The notes under the pieces are model-generated. The model made no database searches. It saw only the letters and a list, made by a program, of their open reading frames with translations, and had not been told where the DNA came from. A DNA stretch of 64,000 bases from JAPLJU01 sp036725345 (lineage in GTDB: Bacteria > Desulfobacterota > Syntrophia > Syntrophales > UBA2192). Positions 33,169-42,029 of the stretch are shown piece by piece. Location of the stretch: the NCBI GenBank assembly GCA_036725345.1, contig DAIMEJ010000014.1, forward strand, positions 1 to 64,000. The letters run 5' to 3'. The number at the start of each line of letters is the position of its first letter. The first letter of the stretch is position 1. A program made the position numbers and the translations under genes.

Positions 33169-34184
33169 TGGACTGCAGGCGCATCGAGGAGAAACTGCCG
33201 GCCTATCTCGAAGGGGCTCTTCCCCCGGAAGAGGGGAAGCTCGTCGAGGGGCATGTTGCCGCCTGCCCGAACTGCCGCCGGGTCCTGGAAGACCTGGTGA
33301 AGGCGGAAAAACTCATCCGGGGCCTTGAGGAGGCCGACCCTCCCCCCTGGCTCAAGCAGAAGATCATGGCAGGGGTGAGGGAAGAACGGGCGCGAAGGGA
33401 GGGTTTCTTACGGAAGCTCTTCTACCCGCTTCACATCAAGATCCCCGCAACGGCACTTGCCACGGTCCTGATCGCTGTTTTTGCCGTCTATGTCTTCAGG
33501 TCCGTCGAGCCCGAAACGCGCTATCTCCATCAGGTGCCTTCCGAACCGGCCTCTGCGGTCAGGGAAAAGGTTTCGGAACCGACCGCTGTGATCGCGCCGA
33601 AGGCCGCCGTCCCGGAGGCGCCCCCGGACGGGGACAGGGTCGCCGTGTCGGCGGCGGGCCGGGAGGCCGACAGGAAGCGTCTCCCAACCGAAGAAAAGGA
33701 AGCCCGACCGCGACCGGAGCAGCAGGCCGTCGCGGAGAAAACCGTTGCGGAAAAGCCGGATGCGGCCCCGTCCGAATCAGCCGCCGTGAGGATGCACAAG
33801 ACACCCCTTGCCGGAAGTGCCCTGCCGCCGGCCGGGAAAGGAAGGGCGCTTTCCGGTGCCGCCGCGAAAGACGAGATGAGGACACCGGCCGTTGCGGCGA
33901 GAGTCAAGGCCGGGGGACCGGGTTATGTCTTTTCCCTCTATGCCAGGGACCCTGCGATGGCCGTCAACGACGTCGAAAGCCTGCTTGCCGGATACGGTGC
34001 ACGAAAGATCACGAAAGAGTTTCGGGACGGAATGGGCCTCGTCACGGCCGAGATCGACGCCGGGAAAAAGGAGGATATCCTTCGGAAACTGAAATCACTC
34101 GGCGAGGTCAGGGAAAAAGACAAGGCCGCGGAGTACCACGCAGGGCCGGTTTCACTGAAAATAGAAGTGCTTGCGGGACCTTAG
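33168..34184 (+). CDS. Zinc-finger anti-sigma factor (zf-HC2)
   Basis: 338 residues. The N-terminal zinc-binding anti-sigma domain has EGHVAACPNC (H-x3-C-x2-C) near residues 25-32. One membrane helix at about 90-112 (IPATALATVLIAVFAVYVF) follows. Then comes a long Pro/Ala/Glu-rich periplasmic linker and a folded C-terminal domain (YVFSLYARDPAMAVNDVESL to the end) with a ferredoxin-like strand-helix pattern. It would hold the sigma factor of 32563 at the membrane and release it on an envelope signal. ATG overlaps the sigma stop by one base. Confidence 0.88.
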   Translation: MDCRRIEEKLPAYLEGALPPEEGKLVEGHVAACPNCRRVLEDLVKAEKLIRGLEEADPPPWLKQKIMAGVREERARREGFLRKLFYPLHIKIPATALATVLIAVFAVYVFRSVEPETRYLHQVPSEPASAVREKVSEPTAVIAPKAAVPEAPPDGDRVAVSAAGREADRKRLPTEEKEARPRPEQQAVAEKTVAEKPDAAPSESAAVRMHKTPLAGSALPPAGKGRALSGAAAKDEMRTPAVAARVKAGGPGYVFSLYARDPAMAVNDVESLLAGYGARKITKEFRDGMGLVTAEIDAGKKEDILRKLKSLGEVREKDKAAEYHAGPVSLKIEVLAGP

Positions 34185-34264
34185 GCCGGCCCCGATTCTT
34201 TCGGGAACTTTTTTGAAACCTCCTCAGTCTAAAGGGACAAAGAAAAAGACAGAGGAGGTTTTTT

Positions 34265-36550
34265 ATGAAATCCATCCCACGAATCCTGACGGTTATTCTT
34301 GTGGCGCTTCCCATCCTCTGGGGTGCCAAAACCTCCGGTCAGCCGGAAGTCTCCGATGACCGGACCCTTTCCCCCTATTTCTTCGTCAAAAGCGACGACC
34401 CGGCCGTGGATCAGCTCCCCCTCAAGTCCACGACGGCGTCCGTCCAGATCTCGGGGGTGATCGCCGATGTGCAGGTCGCCCAGACCTACAAGAACGAGGG
34501 CAAAAGGCCGATTGAGGCTCTCTACGTCTTCCCCGCTTCGACACGGGCGGCCGTGTACGGGATGAAGATGACCATCGGCGAGCGCGTCATCGAAGCGAAG
34601 ATCGCGAAGCGTGACGACGCGCGCCGGGAGTACGAGAAGGCAAGAGAGGAGGGGAAAAGCGCCTCCCTTCTCGAACAGCAGCGTCCCAACGTGTTCCAGA
34701 TGAACGTGGCGAACATCATGCCCGGGGACGAGATCCGGGTCGACCTGAGGTACACCGAACTCCTGGTGCCCACGGACCGTGTCTATGAATTTAGCTATCC
34801 CACCGTCGTCGGGCCCCGTTACTCGAACCTGGCGGCGGAAACGGCACCAGCGTCGGAGCGCTGGGTCCGCAACCCCTACCTGCATGAAGGGGACGCCCCC
34901 TCCTACAAATTCGACATCGCCGTCCGGATCAGCGCGGGTATGCCCATCAAGGACCTCGCCTGCACGTCGCACAAGGTGAAGACGAGCTACGACGGCCCGG
35001 CGACGGCCATGGTCAGGCTGGACGACGGGGAAGCATCGGGCGGGAACCGGGACTACATCCTGCGGTACCGTCTGGGCGGCGAAAGGATCCAGTCGGGGCT
35101 TTTGCTCTTCGAGGGTGAAAAGGAAAAATTCTTCCTCCTCATGATGGAACCGCCGAAGAGAGTGAAAACGGAGAACATCCCCGGTCGCGAATACATCTTC
35201 ATCGTCGATGTGTCGGGCTCGATGCACGGCTTCCCGCTTGAGATCTCGAAGAAGCTGCTGAAGGACCTCATCGGCAACCTGCGGCCGACGGACCGCTTCA
35301 ACGTGCTTCTGTTCTCCGGCGGCTCCTCGGTCATGTCCGGAGAGTCGCTGCCGGCCACCCCGGAGAACATCCAACAGGCGATCCACCTCATCGGGCGACA
35401 GCGGGGCGGGGGCGGGACTGAACTCCTGCCCGCGCTGGAGCGGGCCCTCAAACTCCCCGGATCCGAGAATTTTTCCCGGACCGTTGTCATCGCGACGGAC
35501 GGCTACGTGCGTGTCGAGGAAGAAGCCTTCGACCTGATCCGCAACAACCTGCAAAACGCGAACATGTTCGCCTTCGGGATCGGCTCTTCGGTGAATCGCC
35601 ACATCATCGAGGGGATGGCGCGCGTCGGCATGGGGGAACCCTTCATCATCACGAAGCCCGACGAGGCCCCCTCCCAGGCGGAGCGATTCCGCAGGATGAT
35701 CCAGTCGCCGGTCCTCACCCGGGTCAAGGTTGACTTCGGGGGATTCAAGACCTACGACGTCGAACCGCTGGGCATCCCCGACGTGCTGGCCGAGCGGCCC
35801 GTCATCGTCTTCGGCAAATGGCGGGGCGACGCCCGCGGCAGGATCACCCTGAGCGGGGTCTCGGGCAGCGGCACCCACAGGGAAGTCATCGATGTCAACG
35901 CGGTGAACCCGTCAAAGGACAATGCCGCACTCCGGTACCTCTGGGCACGACACCGCATCGCGATCCTCTCGGACTACAACAAACTTCGCCCCGATGACGG
36001 GCGCGTCAGGGAAGTGACCGGGCTGGGGCTTCAATACAATCTCCTTACGGCCTACACATCCTTCGTGGCCGTCGACACGGAGGTGCGTAACACCGGCGAC
36101 AGACCGACGACGATCAAGCAGCCGCTGCCTCTCCCCCAGGGGGTCTCGGACTACGCCGTGAGCGGTGTCATGGCCTGCAAGGTTGCCTCCCCCCTTTCCA
36201 TGCCGGCCGCACGGGAGGAGGCCGCCCGGGATGCCTCCAAAGGCAAAAAGGCTGCCCCGGACATCGAAGTTGTGAGCGTCTACGGCGGAATCACGAAGGA
36301 AACCGTCCGCCGGGTCTTCGGGGACCATCGACAGGAAATCCAGCGGTGTTACTCCGGCACGGGGGACATAACCCTCGATCTGGTCATCGGAAAAGACGGG
36401 TCCGTCAAAAGCGTGAAGGCCGTGAAAAATGCCCTCCGGGACAAGAAAGCCATCTCCTGTATCACGGCAAACCTGAAGCAGTGGCTTTTCCCCGCCCTGC
36501 CGGACGGGAAGGAAGCCAAAGTGACCATGACCATCGACTTCCGGTTGTAG
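34265..36550 (+). CDS. VIT-VWA protein with AgmX/PglI C-terminal domain
   Basis: 761 residues: signal peptide 1-20; a VIT domain (about 40-170, with VSDDRTLSPYFFVKSDDPAV, then EALYVFPASTRAAVYGMKM); a VWA domain (about 305-480) with the metal-site motif DVSGSMHG; and a C-terminal AgmX/PglI-type domain (VFGDHRQEIQRCYSG, then LKQWLFPAL) with paired cysteines. Inter-alpha-trypsin-like VIT-VWA proteins in bacteria are surface or envelope proteins, and the AgmX domain is TonB-like and linked to motility in myxobacteria. It is probably a product or partner of the sigma/anti-sigma pair 80 bases upstream. AGAGGAGG precedes the ATG; a terminator follows. Confidence 0.9.
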   Translation: MKSIPRILTVILVALPILWGAKTSGQPEVSDDRTLSPYFFVKSDDPAVDQLPLKSTTASVQISGVIADVQVAQTYKNEGKRPIEALYVFPASTRAAVYGMKMTIGERVIEAKIAKRDDARREYEKAREEGKSASLLEQQRPNVFQMNVANIMPGDEIRVDLRYTELLVPTDRVYEFSYPTVVGPRYSNLAAETAPASERWVRNPYLHEGDAPSYKFDIAVRISAGMPIKDLACTSHKVKTSYDGPATAMVRLDDGEASGGNRDYILRYRLGGERIQSGLLLFEGEKEKFFLLMMEPPKRVKTENIPGREYIFIVDVSGSMHGFPLEISKKLLKDLIGNLRPTDRFNVLLFSGGSSVMSGESLPATPENIQQAIHLIGRQRGGGGTELLPALERALKLPGSENFSRTVVIATDGYVRVEEEAFDLIRNNLQNANMFAFGIGSSVNRHIIEGMARVGMGEPFIITKPDEAPSQAERFRRMIQSPVLTRVKVDFGGFKTYDVEPLGIPDVLAERPVIVFGKWRGDARGRITLSGVSGSGTHREVIDVNAVNPSKDNAALRYLWARHRIAILSDYNKLRPDDGRVREVTGLGLQYNLLTAYTSFVAVDTEVRNTGDRPTTIKQPLPLPQGVSDYAVSGVMACKVASPLSMPAAREEAARDASKGKKAAPDIEVVSVYGGITKETVRRVFGDHRQEIQRCYSGTGDITLDLVIGKDGSVKSVKAVKNALRDKKAISCITANLKQWLFPALPDGKEAKVTMTIDFRL

Positions 36551-36568
36551 CATACATCAAGGCAAGAG

Positions 36569-36615
36569 CGGAGGCCGGTTTCCTCATCGGGACCGGCCTC
36601 CGATATTTTACTTTT
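36569..36615 (+). terminator. Rho-independent terminator
   Basis: CGGAGGCCGGT pairs with ACCGGCCTCCG across a TTCCTCATCGGG loop, followed by a T-rich run (ATATTTTACTTTT), just after the VIT-VWA gene. Confidence 0.8.
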
Positions 36616-36756
36616 ATTATAACCGGTGATTTTCCGACCGAGAGCCTGGCGCAATAATTCAACTTATTATAATTATTGATAAAATATCGCTCAAGAATTC
36701 GGGATACCCTGCCGAAATATAGGTAAGAAGTACGGTTTTGCCCAGGATGGGATAAA

Positions 36757-37920
36757 ATGTTTGCGATAGATCCGGCGGCAACAGCTCAGTTGCTTTTTTC
36801 CGCCACCATACCCGCCACAGACGCTCTGCAGGCGATTTCCGAAAGCGCCCTCTCCAGAGGGGCCACGCTTTACCAGAAAGGCAATTACAGCGCCGCCATC
36901 AGGGAATTCAAGATCTCCATCTCCCTCACGCCCGGCTCCTCGACCGCTCCCGATGCCGTGAAGTACCTGGCCAGCTCCTACGTGAATCTCAATAACGTGG
37001 ATCAGGCCGTGAGCGAGTACCAGGCCTACCTGAAGCTGAACCCCTCTTCGAGTGCAACCCTCGTCAGTCTCGGAAATCTCCTCTACGCCGAAGACCGCTA
37101 CGACGAGGCGATTGAAGAGTATGAAAAGGCGGTCAAGCTCGACCCCACCCTGAACAACTACTTTTCCCTGGGGCAGGCCTATCTGCAGGCGGAGGAGAAC
37201 GAAAAGGCGAGGGAACTTTTCCTAAAGATGCAGATGGATCATCCCCGGGAGGCGGCGGGTTACCTCGGGCTGGGGCAAGCCTACGGCAAGATGGGACGCC
37301 ATGAAAAGGCCGTCGAGCAGCTGGAAACTGCCATCCGGCTGAAGCCCGAATCCTACGACGCCTATGCCGAGTTGGGCTATGTCTACGCGGACATGGGGGA
37401 GATCGAAAAGGCGATGGACCTCGTGGAGTTCCTGGATGACAGGGCGCCCGCCCTCGGGGACGTCCTGAGCCGGTATATCTACAAGGTCGACGCCCCGAAA
37501 ATCGAAATTGCCTATTCGGAAAGCACCTTTCCTTTTTACCTGTCGATGAACACACCCGTGTCCTTCCTGGACTCTGTCCTTTCGAACGCCGGCGCCTACA
37601 AGATATTCAGCATGAAATTCCAGTTCGACAAGTCTCTGGACAGGGAGTCCGCGGAGAACCCGGCCAACTGGGAGATCTCGCGGGCCGATGGCGCCGCGCC
37701 GGCGCTTTACAATTTCGGCCTCGGGGTGCCCTCGACGGAAACCCGGCTTCCCTTTCTCCCCGATTACGTCGTTTACGACGCGCTCAATATGTCGGCGACG
37801 ATCTTCTTCAGGGTCTACCAGAACGAGACGGCGGACGCGACGATCGACCCTTCCCACATCGAGTTCCGCTACAAGGGGAAGGACAGCTACGGACTTTCCA
37901 TGGACCCCGCCAGGGACTAG
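36757..37920 (+). CDS. TPR repeat protein
   Basis: 387 residues. About five tetratricopeptide repeats lie at 30-240 (GATLYQKGNYSAAIREF, LGNLLYAEDRYDEAIEEYEK, LGLGQAYGKMGRHEKAVEQL, ELGYVYADMGEIEKAMDLV). The C-terminal 140 residues are beta-rich (IEIAYSESTFPFYLSMNTPV, ATIFFRVYQNETADATIDPS) with no known domain. There is no signal peptide. A TPR scaffold with an appended beta domain suggests an assembly or binding role. AGGATGGGAT upstream serves as ribosome site. Not in an operon with the genes on either side. Confidence 0.84.
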   Translation: MFAIDPAATAQLLFSATIPATDALQAISESALSRGATLYQKGNYSAAIREFKISISLTPGSSTAPDAVKYLASSYVNLNNVDQAVSEYQAYLKLNPSSSATLVSLGNLLYAEDRYDEAIEEYEKAVKLDPTLNNYFSLGQAYLQAEENEKARELFLKMQMDHPREAAGYLGLGQAYGKMGRHEKAVEQLETAIRLKPESYDAYAELGYVYADMGEIEKAMDLVEFLDDRAPALGDVLSRYIYKVDAPKIEIAYSESTFPFYLSMNTPVSFLDSVLSNAGAYKIFSMKFQFDKSLDRESAENPANWEISRADGAAPALYNFGLGVPSTETRLPFLPDYVVYDALNMSATIFFRVYQNETADATIDPSHIEFRYKGKDSYGLSMDPARD

Positions 37921-37961
37921 TTCACGGGTTTCTCAGGTATCTTCTGATCCCTTCTGTTATT

Positions 37962-38741
37962 CTAGCCGGAACACAGGTCGCCCAGCGGGCAGGCGGCGAT
38001 ACAGTTGAAGCAGGCGTACTGGAACCCGATGAAGGAGGCCTGGTAGAGGCTCATGAAGCGGGGTTCCTTGAGAATGGCCAGTTGCTCCTCGGAGGACTTG
38101 CCGAGAAACCGCCGTATGTAACCGAAAGCGCTCCCGATGCCGAAAGGCTGTGAAGCCCGCAGACACTTCATGTCGTCCGTTCGACCCTCCACGTCGAGTG
38201 CCCGGCCCGGGCAGGCTTCCACGCACAGATTGCAGTTGTCGCAGAGTTCCTCCTTGACGGGCGGGTCCGAGGCAAGGGGGAGTTCCGTCAAGAGCCCCGT
38301 GAAGCTGAGACGGGACCCAAAACGGGGGTGGATGACAAGATTGTGACGGCCGAAGACGCCGAGACCGGCTGCCACCGCCGCGTGCCGCAGAGATAGATCC
38401 CCGATGAGCCCGAGGGTCGGCGCTTCCATGTCCAGAGGGTAGGAGGAGAGAACCGGTGATGTCCTCGCCTTGAATTTCCTTTCGATGAACCGGGCCGCGA
38501 GATAGAGATGGCTCTTGGAAGTGTCCATGACCGTCATGCGGCCGACCATGTTCACCCGCGGGTTACCGCTGTCGAGGGCACCGTCGATCATCCGGTGGCC
38601 CAGGACAACGATCGATTTGGCTTTCGGCAGAATGGTGAGCGGATCGGGGGATTTCCTGGATTGATAGTCGCCAAGGGATGCAAAACCCACGACATCCGTA
38701 CCGAGGTCCAGGGCGTACTTTCTGATCTCTTCCTTGCTCAT
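37962..38741 (-). CDS. QueG-like 4Fe-4S protein, not a true epoxyqueuosine reductase
   Basis: 259 residues. N-terminal domain as in QueG-related proteins (TDVVGFASLGDYQ, AKSIVVLGHRM, then RHAAVAAGLGVFGRHNLV). Two Fe-S clusters follow: CDNCNLCVEACPG and CFNCIAACPLGDLC. In QueG a conserved D-x-x-P-x-x-E stretch before AGLGW carries the catalytic Asp; here that stretch is GDLSLRHAAVAAGLG, without that Asp. Similar proteins are often misnamed epoxyqueuosine reductase. It is better called a 4Fe-4S double-cluster corrinoid-type domain protein of unknown activity. Confidence 0.82.
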   Translation of the reverse strand: MSKEEIRKYALDLGTDVVGFASLGDYQSRKSPDPLTILPKAKSIVVLGHRMIDGALDSGNPRVNMVGRMTVMDTSKSHLYLAARFIERKFKARTSPVLSSYPLDMEAPTLGLIGDLSLRHAAVAAGLGVFGRHNLVIHPRFGSRLSFTGLLTELPLASDPPVKEELCDNCNLCVEACPGRALDVEGRTDDMKCLRASQPFGIGSAFGYIRRFLGKSSEEQLAILKEPRFMSLYQASFIGFQYACFNCIAACPLGDLCSG

Positions 38742-38787
38742 AGTAACCTCCTTGTTGCTTTTAACGGCCTTGTATAACCGGGGATAC

Positions 38788-39219
38788 CTACCGGCCTTTG
38801 AACTTTTCGAAAAAGCCGTTAAGGACCCGGCTGAAGGCGTCGATGTCCCGGGAAGAGAAACCCAATTTGATTTTTTCGTTGACGCTTTGGATGAGTGCTT
38901 CCGCTTTTTTTGCTTCTTTACGTCCGCCGGGGGTGATATAGATGATCAGGGAACGGCGGTCATCGGGGTTGAGTTTGCGAGCAACCAGCCCGGCTTTTTC
39001 AAGACGGTCGACAAGGCCCGTGATGGCCGAGTTGTCGACGCCGAGGGCCTGACCGAGCTCCGACATGATCCGGCCGTCCCGTTCCATGAGCAGGAAAAGG
39101 ATGGTGGCTTGGGGCGGGGTGATTTTCATCCCTTCTCCGGAGAAGAGGTTGTTCAGGTAGATCCGCAGCGTGTGCTGCGCCATCGAAAGCAGATAGATCA
39201 AACGGTTGTCCGCGCTCAT
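38788..39219 (-). CDS. MarR family transcriptional regulator
   Basis: 143 residues with the winged helix core: ITPPQATILFLLMERDGRIM, the recognition helix LGQALGVDNSAITGLVDRLE, and the wing KLNPDDRRSLIIYIT. MarR proteins bind palindromes as dimers and respond to small ligands. The probable operator lies at 39251-39287 just upstream, so it probably represses itself; the divergent spermidine-synthase-like gene may also be a target. AAAGG lies before the ATG. Confidence 0.92.
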   Translation of the reverse strand: MSADNRLIYLLSMAQHTLRIYLNNLFSGEGMKITPPQATILFLLMERDGRIMSELGQALGVDNSAITGLVDRLEKAGLVARKLNPDDRRSLIIYITPGGRKEAKKAEALIQSVNEKIKLGFSSRDIDAFSRVLNGFFEKFKGR

Positions 39220-39250
39220 GGGGTTTGCCTTTCGTTTGGCATATAAATAT

Positions 39251-39287
39251 TTGACATATCAATAATTGAAAATTTGTCTATTGTCAA
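39251..39287. promoter_or_regulatory. MarR-type operator and divergent promoter
   Basis: TTGACA (39251-39256) and TGTCAA (39282-39287) frame an inner palindrome TCAATAATTGA (39259-39269). This is the AT-rich dyad structure typical of MarR sites, placed 40-70 bases upstream of the MarR start. The TTGACA could also serve as a -35 element for the plus strand. Confidence 0.55.
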
Positions 39288-39308
39288 GTCTTTTCAGGGA
39301 GTTTTTTT

Positions 39309-40001
39309 CTGAATCCCGATGACCGATCCAGAGTCCTGGCAACGGCGCAGCGCAGGGGAGGGGAACTCATCCTCCTCGAAAGGCAGACGCCTGCCGGTGT
39401 TCACCACGAGATCCGTATCGACGGTCGCTTCGCCATGTCCACGTCGGACGAGGGCACCTCGCGGCTCCTGGCAAGGGCGGCGCTCCGCCTCCTGGGGAAA
39501 AAGCGCGATTTGAATGTCCTCGTGGGGGGGCTGGGGCTCGGGCTCACCCTGAGGGAGGCGCTCGACGACAGTCGCGTGAGGACGGTGACAGTCGCCGAGA
39601 TCGAAGAGGCCATTATCCGTTGGAATCAGACTCTCCTGCGTGCGTGCAGCGGCGATGCCCTCTCCGACCCCCGGGTCCGTGTCTTTCACGGTGATGTCCG
39701 TCGTCTCTTAGGGGAGTCAGAGGGTGTCTTCGACGCGATCCTGATGGACGTCGACAACGGCCCGTCGTTCCTGCTTCACGAAGCCAATGTGTCGCTCTAT
39801 TCGGATGAGGGGATCTGTGCCATGCGGGAGAGCCTCTCCCCGGGAGGGGTCCTCGCCATCTGGGCGGGTAAGCCCGAACCGAAACTGGAGCGAACGCTCA
39901 GCCGGTATTTTGAAGACGTTCGGGTTGAACTCGTCACCGACAGGGGCACGGCGGACAACATCCCCCCGACGGCTGTCTACACGGCCATGCGCGGGGAATA
40001 A
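39309..40001 (+). CDS. Spermidine-synthase-like methyltransferase-fold protein
   Basis: 230 residues if read from a CTG at 39309 that has AGGGAG seven bases upstream. The upstream codons give ELILLERQTPAGVHHEIRID and GRFAMSTSDEGTS, the beta-hairpin usual at the N-terminus of SpeE-like proteins. The ATG-only reading (39435) drops it. The core has NVLVGGLGLGLTLREAL (SAM-binding glycine loop), VTVAEIEEAII, GDVRRLL and ILMDVDNGPSFLL. No ATG, GTG or TTG lies in frame upstream, so either CTG is used or there is a frameshift near 39319. Polyamine synthesis is not assured; the class includes many unknown methyltransferase-like proteins. Confidence 0.7.
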   Translation: MNPDDRSRVLATAQRRGGELILLERQTPAGVHHEIRIDGRFAMSTSDEGTSRLLARAALRLLGKKRDLNVLVGGLGLGLTLREALDDSRVRTVTVAEIEEAIIRWNQTLLRACSGDALSDPRVRVFHGDVRRLLGESEGVFDAILMDVDNGPSFLLHEANVSLYSDEGICAMRESLSPGGVLAIWAGKPEPKLERTLSRYFEDVRVELVTDRGTADNIPPTAVYTAMRGE

Positions 40002-40066
40002 GTTCGCTCCCCGGTCCTTGCCGTATGCCTTGAAACACGCCGAGGGCTGTTTCCCACCGCTCCAGG

Positions 40067-40834
40067 TTACCGCTCGTCGTCGATTCTGCGCTTGACCGTC
40101 GAGGGGGGGAGGGCTGCGGAGGGTGGAACCGGTGGTGCGGGCGCCGGTCTGACCGCCTCGGAGAGATCGGGTTCCGGGGGTGCGCCGCAGTACTTCACCT
40201 TGTCGTAATGGAGGGTATCGACTTTACAGGGATCGTAGGATTCACGTGCCCACGTCTCACCCTGGTAAATTATATTGAAGAATTCGGTCATTGCGGGGTA
40301 CATGTCCGGGACGTGGCCATAGTAGACATCAAGCTGTCTGGAGGCTTCTTTCTTCGACAATTTCATGTAATCAAAGGCAAAGACCGCCGCCGCCAGCCCC
40401 GTACGGTCGGCGCCGGCCATGCAGTGGACGAGGATGGGCCTTGGAAGGTCCCTGTAGGCGTCAAGAAGGCTCAACACCTCGGACCTGTGAGGGAGGCGTC
40501 CCGCCGACATCGATATGTCCGTGCGTTTCAGGCCACAATCTTCCGATACAATCAGTTCATTGTCATACCAGTTCTGTCCGGGGCTCTTACCCCGGAGGTT
40601 GAGGACACTCTCGATGCCGTATGTTTTGACTATCGTCTCCAGATCGACGCCCGTCGGCTGAGCAGACCGGTACAGTGCATCTTTTTCTACCGTGTAAAAA
40701 TTGAGAGAATCGTGGCTGTAAAGGAGCTGTTTAATCGTCTGACAGCCGCCGAGAAGAAAGGAGATCCCGACGAGCAAAAGGAACACCGGCCTGAAACGCT
40801 TCACGATCCGTCCGCAAGAGCATTTATTTTTCAT
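40067..40834 (-). CDS. Lipoprotein tyrosine/dual-specificity phosphatase
   Basis: 255 residues with a lipobox LLGGC (lipidated Cys31). A phosphatase domain follows: Cys loop VHCMAGADRTG, with C138 and R144 of the HCx5R signature, and an upstream general-acid region (YRSAQP, then NLRGKSPGQNWY). A Pro/Ala-rich C-terminal tail ends in RRIDDER. The domain resembles DSP/PTP-like secreted phosphatases. Its envelope location is unusual for a protein phosphatase and would suit an extracytoplasmic phospho-substrate such as a phospholipid or phytate. Confidence 0.84.
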   Translation of the reverse strand: MKNKCSCGRIVKRFRPVFLLLVGISFLLGGCQTIKQLLYSHDSLNFYTVEKDALYRSAQPTGVDLETIVKTYGIESVLNLRGKSPGQNWYDNELIVSEDCGLKRTDISMSAGRLPHRSEVLSLLDAYRDLPRPILVHCMAGADRTGLAAAVFAFDYMKLSKKEASRQLDVYYGHVPDMYPAMTEFFNIIYQGETWARESYDPCKVDTLHYDKVKYCGAPPEPDLSEAVRPAPAPPVPPSAALPPSTVKRRIDDER

Positions 40835-40988
40835 GGCCCATCCTCCTTTATAAAGACCGTGGTGGGCCGACGGCTTCCCCTGTCGCGACGACCCGACCCC
40901 GTCCTGTATTCAGCGGCATTCAAGCACGGCCGTGTCAGCGAACCGAATAGATTATGAGTTTCAAAGTGAGCCCCTGACCGGTTCTGCA

Positions 40989-41402
40989 CTAGCGATCATA
41001 CTCGCCGGCCGCTTCCGGTTGATAGGTGACCTTCACGACGCGGAGCGTGAGTCTTCGCCCACCCGGCAATTGCCAGTCTATGGATTGCCCTTCCGAGAGA
41101 CCGATGAGAGCGCTGCCCATGGGCGACAGGATGGACACCCGGTTCCTGTCGATATCCGCCCCGGAGGGATAGACCAGCGTAAAATGATACTCTTTGCCGG
41201 TTTTTTCATCGACACACGTGGCGGAGGAGTTCATGGTGACGACACCCGGCGGCATCTCTTCCGGCTCCACGATCAGGGCGCGGTCCAGTTCTTCCCGGAG
41301 CTGTTCGAGTGCCGGAAGGCGCTTCGAAGAAGAAGATTCGAGCACGCTTTCAATCCGCTCCAGATCGGCGCGGGATATGGTGATGGGTGGCTTGGCAGCC
41401 AT
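40989..41402 (-). CDS. rnk: Rnk family nucleoside diphosphate kinase regulator / GreA-like
   Basis: 137 residues: a short N-terminal coiled coil (DLERIESVLESSSSKRLPALEQL) then the FKBP-like C-terminal domain (VVTMNSSATCVDEKTGKE, VSILSPMGSALIGLSEGQSI, LTLRVVKVTYQP) of Rnk and GreA. Rnk binds RNA polymerase in the secondary channel region and affects NDK levels; it lacks the GreA coiled-coil length needed for cleavage. It lies 19 bases after the isochorismatase-type gene on the same strand. Confidence 0.87.
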   Translation of the reverse strand: MAAKPPITISRADLERIESVLESSSSKRLPALEQLREELDRALIVEPEEMPPGVVTMNSSATCVDEKTGKEYHFTLVYPSGADIDRNRVSILSPMGSALIGLSEGQSIDWQLPGGRRLTLRVVKVTYQPEAAGEYDR

Positions 41403-41421
41403 CTGAGAACGGTTCCCCCTT

Positions 41422-41985
41422 TCAGGAAGATCGGTAAATCCTTTTTTCGATGGTGTCCTTTGTGCTCATCACCCTGGCGTAGACGGAACCCAGGGCGGCG
41501 AGAAACGCCCCGTGGACATGGGTTGCGGGGATGGTGATTTCTTTGAATTGGTGTGACCTCGTCGCGCAGGCATCGTGGGCGACAAGGCACTGGAAACCGT
41601 AATCGAAAGCCGCCCTCACAGTTGCGTCGATGCACATGCTCGTCATCATGCCGCACACCAGAAGCCGTCCGACCTGCTCTTTTTTCAGGTGATCCAGAAG
41701 CCCCGTCTCCCGGAAACTGTTCGGGTAGTGTTTCCGGATAACGGTTTCACCGGGCAGCGGCCGGACGTTTTCATGGATGAGAGCGCCTTCAGTGTCCGGC
41801 AGGAAAAAGGCAGCCCCCTTTTGGGCGGAGATGTGCTGAACGAAAAAAACGGGCAATTTTTCGGCTCGAAAAAGCTCGAGAAGCTCTTTTGCCCTCAGGC
41901 TTGCCTCGGTGCTCCCCTCGAGTTCCATTTTGCCTTTCGGAAAGTAGTCGTTCTGAATGTCGACGATCAGCAGAGCTGTCTTCAT
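41422..41985 (-). CDS. Cysteine hydrolase (isochorismatase family)
   Basis: 187 residues. Catalytic triad of the family: Asp in LLIVDIQNDYF, Lys in ETVIRKHYPNSF, and Cys in CGMMTSMCIDATVRAAF. The signature cis-peptide segment VRPLPGE precedes the Lys. Members hydrolyse amides such as nicotinamide or carbamates; the lack of a metal-binding His cluster argues against nicotinamidase. Start at 41985; the longer reading to 42099 overlaps another gene. Probably forms an operon with rnk. Confidence 0.88.
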   Translation of the reverse strand: MKTALLIVDIQNDYFPKGKMELEGSTEASLRAKELLELFRAEKLPVFFVQHISAQKGAAFFLPDTEGALIHENVRPLPGETVIRKHYPNSFRETGLLDHLKKEQVGRLLVCGMMTSMCIDATVRAAFDYGFQCLVAHDACATRSHQFKEITIPATHVHGAFLAALGSVYARVMSTKDTIEKRIYRSS

Positions 41986-42029
41986 GAGAATGTCCTGTCC
42001 GGTTCTCCAAGGAATATTGGTCTGCGATA

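Noticed and set aside
34229..35878. 549-residue minus-strand open frame
   Set aside because: Antisense to the VIT-VWA gene, which has recognisable domains; the shadow protein has none.
37962..38741. Naming this protein queG (epoxyqueuosine reductase)
   Set aside because: The Fe-S ligands fit but the catalytic Asp stretch is missing, so the reductase name is not supported.
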